Below are positions 1 to 5,749 of a DNA stretch of 6,965 bases, one piece after another (within the stretch, counting starts at the first letter, position 1; the number at the start of each line of letters is the position of its first letter). The notes under the pieces were generated by a model. It was not told the origin of the DNA. It did no database searches and saw only the letters and a program-made list of their open reading frames with translations. A program made the position numbers and the translations under genes. The DNA is from an uncultured Ruminococcus sp. GTDB lineage: Bacteria; Bacillota; Clostridia; Oscillospirales; Acutalibacteraceae. Location of the stretch: contig CACZPV010000266.1 in NCBI GenBank assembly GCA_902783065.1, positions 1 to 6,965 on the forward strand. Reading direction: 5' to 3'.

Positions 1-578
1 ATATTGTTCAAAAGTTTTGCATTTCTTTTCAGCGCTGCTTTGGTTTTTTCCTCAATCGCAAACCCAAGCTTTGATGCAAAGCGCAGAGCACGTAAAATTC
101 TTAATGCATCCTCATTGAAACGTTGGTCAGGATCTCCGACGCACCGTATTATTTTGTTTTCAATATCATTGGTTCCGCCGAAAAAATCACAAAGTCCGTC
201 CTGACAATTATACGCCATGGCATTTACAGTAAAATCCCGTCTGGCAAGATCGTCTTTCAAAGAAGTAATAAACCGTACGCTTTCCGGACGGCGGTTATCC
301 AGATATTTTCCATCAGTCCGGTAAGTTGTGATTTCGTACAGTTCCTTTCCGTAATTTACCGTAACTGTTCCATGTTTCAATCCACTTTCAATTACATTAT
401 GTTTTCCGAGAGCAGACAAGATTTCTTCCGGTCGGGCAGACGTACAGATATCCCAGTCATGCGGTGTTTTTCCCATTACACTGTCACGAATACAGCCCCC
501 CACCGCATAAGCGGTATACCCGTTTTTTTCAAGCATCCCGATAATTGATCCGACATTTTCAGGCATTCTGATCTTCAT
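1..578 (-). CDS. cca: CCA tRNA nucleotidyltransferase, N-terminal 192 codons (truncated by window edge)
   Basis: This enzyme adds or repairs the 3'-terminal CCA of tRNAs from CTP and ATP in the cytoplasm. The reading frame runs from ATG at 576-578 to the left edge without a stop, so the C-terminal part is outside the window. Seen in the sequence: the class II nucleotidyltransferase head with AVGGCIRD at residues 25-32 and the metal-binding DWD at 41-43; RRDFTVNAM at 113-121, the conserved ribose/base-selection region; and the linker RFNEDALRILRALRFA at 153-168, diagnostic of the CCA-adding/poly(A) polymerase family. A strong GGAGGT lies 6 nt before the ATG (585-590), which fixes the start. 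It lies downstream of secG but behind a strong terminator, so it probably has its own promoter or depends on readthrough; I could not identify a convincing promoter. A-adding or poly(A) polymerase variants share this N-terminus, but the CCA enzyme is the usual one in Clostridia. Confidence 0.93.
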   Translation of the reverse strand, partial: MKIRMPENVGSIIGMLEKNGYTAYAVGGCIRDSVMGKTPHDWDICTSARPEEILSALGKHNVIESGLKHGTVTVNYGKELYEITTYRTDGKYLDNRRPESVRFITSLKDDLARRDFTVNAMAYNCQDGLCDFFGGTNDIENKIIRCVGDPDQRFNEDALRILRALRFASKLGFAIEEKTKAALKRNAKLLNN

Positions 579-610
579 GATGGCACCTCCATTTACCTCT
601 GTTTCCTGTT

Positions 611-651
611 AAAAAAACAGGCATCTCCAATTGCTTCATTGAAGACGCCTG
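611..651 (-). terminator. Rho-independent terminator of secG
   Basis: On the minus strand, 21 nt after the secG stop, an 11-bp stem forms between 641-651 (CAGGCGTCTTC as read) and 618-628 (GGAGATGCCTG). It has two G-T wobbles and a 12-nt loop, and is followed directly by seven T residues (611-617). GC-rich stem base plus T-tract is the textbook intrinsic terminator layout. The opposite strand lacks a T-tract, so it is not bidirectional. It separates secG from cca. Confidence 0.93.
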
Positions 652-672
652 ATAATCATATTTCCTTGATAT

Positions 673-1257
673 TTACTCTGTAACTGTTTCAGAAGATTGT
701 TCCTCAACGCTTTCTTCTGTACTTTCTGTATTTTCCTCAGCTGCAGCAGACTCTGCACCCTCTGTGCTTTCCTCAGCTGCCGAAGATTCCGCACCTTCGG
801 CACTCTGCTCAGCTGCGCTCACTGCTGCAGATGCTTCCGCTTTACTTGCGGCAGATGTTTCTGCAGTACTTGTGGCAGCAGAAGAAGTTTCCTCTGTTCC
901 TGCTGCAGCAGACTGCTGTGAAGTTTCAGTACCTTCCTCAACAGACACTTCCTGTGATGCATTTGACTGACTGCTGATCTGGCTTGCAGCATCAGAAGAA
1001 GCACTTTTATTCTCACCGAAAAAAGCGATTGCGTTCAGTACAATAACCAGTACAAAGAAAAGAATCGCACAATATTTAGTCACTCTGGCAAAAATGGCGT
1101 CAGCCGTACGTGCTTTACCTCTGGAAAGGAAAGAATCAGCTCCGCCCGTCACGGTACCAAGTCCTGCCTGATGACCTTCCTGAAGAATTATCAGTATAAT
1201 CATAATTACCGACAACACAAGAACAACCGCTCCTACTACTATTTCCCAAACTCCCAT
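673..1257 (-). CDS. secG: Protein translocase subunit SecG with long Ser/Ala/Glu-rich C-terminal extension
   Basis: SecG is the small accessory subunit of the SecYEG translocon in the cytoplasmic membrane and assists SecA-driven export. Residues 1-82 look like a normal SecG: a first membrane helix at about 4-25, the conserved cytosolic loop beginning QEGHQAGLGTVTGGA (26-40) and running to about 60, and a second helix at about 61-80. Most SecG proteins are about 70-110 residues; this one is 194. Residues 83-194 are almost entirely Ser, Ala, Glu and Thr, strongly acidic, with two near-identical 12-residue units at 152-175. By the family's known topology both termini face outward, so the tail would lie on the cell-wall side (inference). 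ATG at 1255-1257 is preceded by GGAGGA (1267-1272) with a 9-nt spacer. The gene has its own promoter upstream and a strong terminator downstream, so it is probably monocistronic. The SecG identity is firm; the function of the tail is unknown. Confidence 0.9.
   Translation of the reverse strand: MGVWEIVVGAVVLVLSVIMIILIILQEGHQAGLGTVTGGADSFLSRGKARTADAIFARVTKYCAILFFVLVIVLNAIAFFGENKSASSDAASQISSQSNASQEVSVEEGTETSQQSAAAGTEETSSAATSTAETSAASKAEASAAVSAAEQSAEGAESSAAEESTEGAESAAAEENTESTEESVEEQSSETVTE
733..804 (-). repeat. Two tandem 36-bp units encoding 12-residue repeats in the SecG tail
   Basis: The units at 769-804 and 733-768 encode SAEGAESSAAEE and STEGAESAAAEE (SecG residues 152-163 and 164-175), identical at 10 of 12 positions. 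At the DNA level the units share the same first 12 bases on the plus strand (TTCCTCAGCTGC), then diverge mostly in a way that keeps the protein pattern. This suggests growth of the low-complexity tail by in-frame duplication. Flanking sequence is similar in composition but less regular. Confidence 0.8.
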
Positions 1258-1299
1258 TATGTAAAATCCTCCAATCGAAATTACTTAACATACCTATAT

Positions 1300-1328
1300 A
1301 TATTACCATATCCAATCATTAAAATCAA
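1300..1328 (-). promoter_or_regulatory. Predicted sigma-A-type promoter of secG
   Basis: Read on the minus strand, a -35 element TTGATT (1323-1328) is separated by exactly 17 bp from a -10 element TAATAT (1300-1305). The -10 is preceded by TGG, which fits an extended -10 (TGn). Transcription would start near 1292-1294, giving a leader of about 35 nt before the secG ATG. It lies in the 143-bp gap after the topoisomerase A-subunit gene, as expected for a separate secG unit. Confidence 0.65.
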
Positions 1329-1335
1329 GATATTT

Positions 1336-1351
1336 CCGAAAACTTTTTCGG
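1336..1351. repeat. 16-bp palindrome upstream of the secG promoter
   Basis: CCGAAAA-CT-TTTTCGG is a perfect 7+7 inverted repeat with a 2-bp centre. It lies 7 bp upstream of the predicted secG -35 element and between it and the end of the topoisomerase A-subunit gene. It could be an operator or part of a weak transcript end. As RNA only about six pairs would form, and no T-tract follows, so a terminator role is unsupported. Confidence 0.4.
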
Positions 1352-1379
1352 TTTATGTCAATTTCTTTTTCAAAATGCC

Positions 1380-1394
1380 TCTGAAATATTCAGA
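1380..1394 (-). terminator. Weak hairpin just after the topoisomerase A-subunit gene
   Basis: TCTGAA-ATA-TTCAGA is a 6-bp perfect inverted repeat with a 3-nt loop, beginning 6 nt past the stop codon. It is the only hairpin next to the end of the topoisomerase operon. It is A/T-rich and is followed on the minus strand only by a short TTTT after a few bases, so it is at best a poor intrinsic terminator. The operon may use Rho or read into secG. Confidence 0.25.
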
Positions 1395-1400
1395 ATGGTT

Positions 1401-3635
1401 TCAGAACATCATCTGTTCATTATCACTGCTTTTAGGAAGCTGACCCATTGTGGGAATTGTCTTAGCCCTGTAGCGTTCGGGGTCGCTGAGTATTCCTTCT
1501 GTCAATACCTTTGCAGAAATCACACGGTGACCTTTTTTCTGTTTCATCACTGCCACACCCTGTGTATTTCTGGTATTTTTAGCATTAATATCACCTGCGC
1601 GGAAAACTAATGCACGTCCTGAGGACGACAGAATCACCATATCTGTTTCGTCATCCGGTACAAAGCATACCGCTGACAGAGGTTCCTTATCACTATAAGC
1701 ATTGGCAAGTTTTTTACGATTGGTTTTTGTAGCATAGGATTCAAGCGGAACTTTTGCCACTTTTCCGCTTTCAAACACGAACATGACATAACCGCTGTAA
1801 TCCTTTGTAGGTATCATATATACCGCATTTTCACCCTCATCAAAGCCAAGTTTTGACGGGATATATTCACCAAGCACACTTGTTTTCGTATCAGCAAAAT
1901 CGCTGCCTTTTGCTTTGTATGCCTGCGCACGGTCAGAAAAGAATATCAGGTCTGTATTGCTTGTAGTTTCAAAATGCTCCAGAATTTCATCGCCGTCTTT
2001 CAGCTTATGCTCGCCGCTCATACGGAGCGACTGCGGGGTAATCTTCTTGAAATAGCCTTCCTTAGAAAAAAACAGGTTAACCGGATAATCGGGAACTTCT
2101 TCCGTAATTTCTTCATCCACAATATCTTCTGCATAGATGATCATACTTTTTCTCGGCTGTCCGTATTTTTCAGCGATCTCTGACAATTCACGTATGATAA
2201 TATTCTTGATTTTTCTGCTGCTGGCAAGAATAGATTCCAGTTCAGCAATATCCTTTTCCAGCTGTGAAATATCATCCGTACGCTTGAGGATATATTCTCT
2301 GTTCAGATGACGAAGCTTGATTTCAGCAACATACTCCGCCTGCACTTCATCTATTCCGAAGCCCTCCATAAGGTTCGGTATTACCATAGCTTCTTCTTCT
2401 GTATTTCTGATGATCCTGATTGCCTTGTCAATGTCAAGCAGAATTTTTTCCAGACCGCGCAACAGATGCAGTCTGTCCTGTTTTTTATGCAAATCAAAAT
2501 AGGTTCTGCGCTTAACACATTCAATACGGAATGCTGACCACTCGTTAAGCAGATCTCTGACTCCGAGCACCATAGGCGTACCGCTGATCAGTACATTGAA
2601 ATTGCACGAAAAACTGTCCTCAAGCGGTGTCATCTTATACAGCTTATTCATCAGTTTTTCGGCATTTACTCCGCGTTTAAGATCAATCGTTATTTTAAGA
2701 CCATCTATACCGGTTTCATCACGGATATCAGAAATTTCTTTGATTTTGCCGGCTTTTACGAGATCTATAACCTTTTCTATGATTGCTTCGGAGGTAGTCG
2801 TCTGAGGGATAGAAAGAATATCAATACAGTTTGCTGTCTTATCAAAAACATATCTGCCTCTGAGTTTAATACTGCCCCTTCCCGTATCATAAACTGTCTG
2901 CATCACCTTTTTATCATAAATAATCTGTGCGCCCCCCGTAAAATCAGGTGCTATAAGCGTTGACATAATATCATGATCAGGATTTCTCAGCAATTCTATT
3001 GTTGTGCGGCAAACCTCTGTCAGATTAAAAGAACAGATAGAACTTGCCATACCAACAGCAATACCCGTATTTGCATTTACAAGAACAGACGGAAACGCTG
3101 CCGGCAGCAATGTCGGCTCTTTCATGGTATTATCATAGTTATCAACAAAATCCACGGTATCCTTATCAATATCTCCGAACAGTTCATTACATATCGGGTC
3201 AAGCTTTGCTTCCGTGTAACGTGAGGCTGCCCATGCCATATCACGGCTGTAAAATTTACCAAAATTTCCTTTGGAATCTACAAACGGATGAAGCAGCGCC
3301 TCATAACCGCGGCTCAGACGAACCATAGTATCATAAATAGCTGCATCTCCGTGCGGATTAAGACGCATTGTCTGACCTACTATATTGGCAGATTTTGTCC
3401 TCTGGCTGCCAAGCAGTCCCATTTTATACATAGTATACAGCAGTTTCCTGTGTGACGGCTTAAACCCGTCAATTTCCGGAATCGCACGGCTTAAAATAAT
3501 GCTCATCGCATAGGGCATAAAATTTTCTTCCAATGTAGAGGCAATCTTTTCCTCCACAACTTCTCCTGCTCCTGCAATATAGCCCTCTATATTTGCAGCC
3601 GCAGGCATTTTTTTTGTTGTTCTCTTTTTCGCCAT
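1401..3635 (-). CDS. parC: Type IIA DNA topoisomerase subunit A, ParC-like, divergent
   Basis: This is the DNA-breaking and rejoining subunit of a type IIA topoisomerase, acting as an A2B2 complex with the B subunit encoded immediately upstream. Domains: winged-helix/tower breakage-reunion domain at about 30-500, with the active-site Arg139-Tyr140 in AASRYTEAKL and the intercalating Ile192 in NTGIAVGMAS; a coiled-coil/C-gate region at about 370-490; and a C-terminal beta-pinwheel-like domain at about 515-710 that is short. At 744 aa it is smaller than most GyrA/ParC (about 800-850), and I see no GyrA-box (QRRGGKG-type) motif, which favours a decatenating topo IV-like role over negative supercoiling (inference). 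The quinolone-site segment reads NPHGDAAIYD: the position of E. coli GyrA Ser83 is Ala98, while Asp102 is kept. The usual NIPPHN is SICSFN (199-204), and the usual RDGLKP segment is one residue shorter. ATG at 3633-3635 has AGGAAG 7 nt upstream (3643-3648) and a second AAGGAG at 3650-3655. The gap to the B-subunit gene is 44 bp with no terminator, so they are co-transcribed. Confidence 0.9.
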   Translation of the reverse strand: MAKKRTTKKMPAAANIEGYIAGAGEVVEEKIASTLEENFMPYAMSIILSRAIPEIDGFKPSHRKLLYTMYKMGLLGSQRTKSANIVGQTMRLNPHGDAAIYDTMVRLSRGYEALLHPFVDSKGNFGKFYSRDMAWAASRYTEAKLDPICNELFGDIDKDTVDFVDNYDNTMKEPTLLPAAFPSVLVNANTGIAVGMASSICSFNLTEVCRTTIELLRNPDHDIMSTLIAPDFTGGAQIIYDKKVMQTVYDTGRGSIKLRGRYVFDKTANCIDILSIPQTTTSEAIIEKVIDLVKAGKIKEISDIRDETGIDGLKITIDLKRGVNAEKLMNKLYKMTPLEDSFSCNFNVLISGTPMVLGVRDLLNEWSAFRIECVKRRTYFDLHKKQDRLHLLRGLEKILLDIDKAIRIIRNTEEEAMVIPNLMEGFGIDEVQAEYVAEIKLRHLNREYILKRTDDISQLEKDIAELESILASSRKIKNIIIRELSEIAEKYGQPRKSMIIYAEDIVDEEITEEVPDYPVNLFFSKEGYFKKITPQSLRMSGEHKLKDGDEILEHFETTSNTDLIFFSDRAQAYKAKGSDFADTKTSVLGEYIPSKLGFDEGENAVYMIPTKDYSGYVMFVFESGKVAKVPLESYATKTNRKKLANAYSDKEPLSAVCFVPDDETDMVILSSSGRALVFRAGDINAKNTRNTQGVAVMKQKKGHRVISAKVLTEGILSDPERYRAKTIPTMGQLPKSSDNEQMMF

Positions 3636-3679
3636 TTATTATCTTCCTACTCCTTTTTGCCTAAGGCTCACCTGACTGT

Positions 3680-5671
3680 TCAGCTTACGTCTATATCATC
3701 AATATACTTTGCTCCGTTTTCAACAATATAGTCACGGCGAACAGCAAGGTTATCACCGAGCAGAATATCAAACATTTCAGCCGTTTTCTTTGCATCATCA
3801 GGCATGATTTTAATAAGCCGGCGTGTAGAAGGATTCATTGTTGTCAGGCTCATCATATCAGGTTCGTTTTCACCAAGTCCCTTGGAACGCTGTATAGTAA
3901 ATTTTCTGTCGCCGATTTCTTTTATAAACTGTTCCTTTTCGGCTTCAGTATATGCAAAATAAACTTTTTCCTTTGAAGTAATTTCATATAGCGGAGATTC
4001 CGCAATAAACACTTTACCCTCTTTAATAAGTGTAGGCGCAAGCCGATAAATCATTGTCATAAGAAGCGTACGGATATGAAATCCGTCTACATCAGCATCG
4101 GTACAGAATATAATCTTATTCCATCTCAGAAGTTCCATATCAAATGTTGCAAGATCCTTATTTGCCTTTGATTTCACTTCCACACCGCAGCCCAGCACCT
4201 TCAGAAGATCAGTGATAATCTCACTCTTGAAGATTTTATTATAATCTGCTTTCAGACAATTGAGAATTTTACCGCGTATCGGCATAATTGCCTGAAAATC
4301 CGGATTCCTTGCCTGTTTACAGGCTCCGAGAGCAGAATCGCCTTCCACGATAAAAAGCTCTCTTTCATTTTTATCCTTGCTTCGGCAGTCCACAAACTTT
4401 GCAACTCTGCCTGTCATATCCATATTGCCTGCAAGAGTCTTTTTGATATTAAGACGTGTTTTTTCTGCACTTTCACGGCTTCGCTTATTGATAAGAACCT
4501 GACCGGCTATTTTTTCTGCATCCAGCTTGTTTTCTATAAAGTAAACCTCCAGCTGATGACGCAGATACTCAGTCATTGCATCCTGTATACCTTTATTGGT
4601 AATCGCCTTTTTGGTCTGATTTTCATATGAAGTAACACTTGAAAAGGATGAAATTACAATAACAAGACAATCCTTCACATCGTCTATATTGATCTTATTT
4701 TCATTTTTTGTATATTTGCCGTTTGCTTTAAGATATGCATCAATGGAATATACAAAGGCATTTTTTACTGCCTTTTCCGGTGCGCCGCCGTATTCGAGCC
4801 ATGAAGAATTATGATAATATTCCGCTGTATTTATCTTATTGGAAAAGGCAAGCGCAATATTGATCTTTGTTTTATATTCGGGCTTATCCTCACGGTCACG
4901 AACCATTTTTTCTGTCTGCCAGAACTGCACAGACGACAACGCATCTTCTCCTACAAGCTCTCTTACATGATCTTCAATTCCGTTTTCATAGATAAACTCC
5001 TGCTCGTCAAAGCTTCCGTCATCCTTTTCACTTCTGTAAAGAAAACGAATCCCTGCATTAACGATTGCCTGTCTTTTAATGATATCGGTAAAATAATCAT
5101 CCGATATATTAATATCGGTAAACACTTCGATATCGGGTTTCCAACGTATTCTGGTACCGGTTTTTCTGCCTTTGTACGGTTCCTTTTTCAGTCCGCCTAC
5201 ATTTTCTCCGTGTTCAAAATGAAGCGTGAACATAGTATCGTCACGTTTTATACAAAAATCCATATACTCCGAGGAATACTGGGTTGAACAAAGTCCCAGT
5301 CCGTTCAGACCGAGAGAAAACTCATAGTTTTCCGCCTCACTGTTATTGTATTTACCTCCTGCATACAATTCGCAGAACACCAATTCCCAGTTATAACGCT
5401 GTTCATTTTTATTATAATCAACCGGTATGCCACGGCCGAAATCTTCTATTTCGATCGAATGATCGGCAAATCTGGTAACTTTAATTTCCTTGCCATACCC
5501 TTCTCTTGCCTCGTCAATAGAATTGGACAATATCTCAAATGCAGAGTGCTGACATCCCTCGATGCCATCCGAACCGAATATTACGGCAGGACGTTTTCTG
5601 ACTCTGTCCGCCCCTTTCAGCGTGACAATACTTTCGTTGCCATACTCCTGTTTTTCCTTTTTCTTAGTCAA
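3680..5671 (-). CDS. parE: Type IIA DNA topoisomerase subunit B, ParE-like ATPase, divergent
   Basis: This is the ATPase/TOPRIM subunit that drives strand passage with the A subunit encoded 44 bp downstream. The 663-aa length is normal for ParE or Firmicute GyrB. GHKL ATPase: Glu46 and Asn50 in FEILSNSIDEA, Asp77 in DFGRGIPVD, AGGK at 104-107, glycine loop SLGLNGLGL at 119-127, KTGTRIRW at 170-177. Transducer: QTKK at 352-355 with the catalytic-loop Lys354. TOPRIM: VEGDSA (Glu443) and TDADVDG (Asp525, Asp527, Asp529), PIRGKIL at 464-470, KGLGE at 597-601, TTMNPSTRRL at 610-619. Catalytic residues are all present, but flanking signatures differ from standard GyrB/ParE: RKRPGMYIG is RKRPAVIFG, GGLHGVG is LGLNGLG, and GDSAGG is GDSALG. 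The start is TTG at 5669-5671; an in-frame stop at 5693-5695 rules out a longer form, and the domain begins soon after. It is probably a topo IV homologue or a gyrase paralogue rather than the principal gyrase, but this window cannot prove which. Confidence 0.9.
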   Translation of the reverse strand: MTKKKEKQEYGNESIVTLKGADRVRKRPAVIFGSDGIEGCQHSAFEILSNSIDEAREGYGKEIKVTRFADHSIEIEDFGRGIPVDYNKNEQRYNWELVFCELYAGGKYNNSEAENYEFSLGLNGLGLCSTQYSSEYMDFCIKRDDTMFTLHFEHGENVGGLKKEPYKGRKTGTRIRWKPDIEVFTDINISDDYFTDIIKRQAIVNAGIRFLYRSEKDDGSFDEQEFIYENGIEDHVRELVGEDALSSVQFWQTEKMVRDREDKPEYKTKINIALAFSNKINTAEYYHNSSWLEYGGAPEKAVKNAFVYSIDAYLKANGKYTKNENKINIDDVKDCLVIVISSFSSVTSYENQTKKAITNKGIQDAMTEYLRHQLEVYFIENKLDAEKIAGQVLINKRSRESAEKTRLNIKKTLAGNMDMTGRVAKFVDCRSKDKNERELFIVEGDSALGACKQARNPDFQAIMPIRGKILNCLKADYNKIFKSEIITDLLKVLGCGVEVKSKANKDLATFDMELLRWNKIIFCTDADVDGFHIRTLLMTMIYRLAPTLIKEGKVFIAESPLYEITSKEKVYFAYTEAEKEQFIKEIGDRKFTIQRSKGLGENEPDMMSLTTMNPSTRRLIKIMPDDAKKTAEMFDILLGDNLAVRRDYIVENGAKYIDDIDVS

Positions 5672-5690
5672 TTTTCCCCTTACTCTCCTT
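5672..5690 (-). promoter_or_regulatory. Unusual translation start of the topoisomerase B subunit: TTG with two imperfectly spaced Shine-Dalgarno candidates
   Basis: No ATG or GTG start exists upstream before the in-frame stop, so TTG (5669-5671) must be used. AAGGGG (5676-5681) is only 4 nt from it and AAGGAG (5685-5690) is 13 nt away; neither has the optimal 6-9 nt spacing. The combination suggests modest translation of the B subunit compared with the A subunit, which has ATG and a well-placed site. Confidence 0.6.
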
Positions 5691-5692
5691 TT

Positions 5693-5708
5693 TCAGGCAA
5701 ATGCCCGA
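5693..5708 (-). other. Small hairpin in the predicted parE leader
   Basis: As read on the minus strand, TCGGGC-ATTT-GCCTGA can form six pairs (one G-T) with a 4-nt loop. It would lie at the very 5' end of the predicted transcript and ends 2 nt before the AAGGAG ribosome-binding candidate. It could stabilise the 5' end or tune ribosome access; there is no direct evidence for either. Confidence 0.35.
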
Positions 5709-5715
5709 CAATCCA

Positions 5716-5744
5716 AATATACAAAAATTACGCACACTATTCAA
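5716..5744 (-). promoter_or_regulatory. Predicted sigma-A-type promoter of the parE-parC operon, overlapping a palindrome
   Basis: On the minus strand, TTGAAT (5739-5744) and TATATT (5716-5721) are separated by exactly 17 bp, and the -10 matches consensus at 5 of 6 positions. The predicted start is near 5708-5710, giving a leader of about 38 nt. The -35 lies inside a perfect inverted repeat, ACTATT-CAA-AATAGT (5736-5750), that also touches the stop codon of the upstream SUKH gene. The repeat could be an operator or a weak A/T-rich hairpin ending the upstream transcript. Confidence 0.6.
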
Positions 5745-5749
5745 AATAG

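Noticed and set aside
123..548. A 141-codon open frame on the plus strand opposite cca
   Set aside because: The minus-strand frame encodes unmistakable CCA-enzyme motifs across the same interval. The plus-strand product resembles nothing known to me.
652..683. Possible promoter for cca: GTTACA, 18-bp spacer, TATGAT on the minus strand
   Set aside because: A transcript from it would start at the base of the secG terminator hairpin and run straight into the T-tract, so it would mostly terminate. The -35 is also weak.
697..970. Cys- or Ala-rich open frames on the plus strand opposite the SecG tail
   Set aside because: They are the complement of the repetitive Ser/Ala/Glu codons; the unusual composition comes from that low-complexity sequence.
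1356..1361. Perfect TTGACA on the minus strand downstream of the topoisomerase A-subunit gene as a -35 box
   Set aside because: At 15-19 bp downstream there is no acceptable -10; the sequence there is the CCGAAAA/TTTTCGG palindrome. The TTGATT/TAATAT pair closer to secG is a better promoter.
3636..3679. Terminator or attenuator between the topoisomerase B and A genes
   Set aside because: The 44-bp gap has no stable hairpin with a T-tract; it contains the ribosome binding sites for the A subunit and fits simple co-transcription.
4811..5287. A 158-codon open frame on the plus strand inside the topoisomerase B-subunit gene
   Set aside because: It lies wholly antisense to a gene with clear catalytic motifs, shows no recognisable domain, and has no convincing ribosome binding site. 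It is a by-product of the codon use of the real gene.
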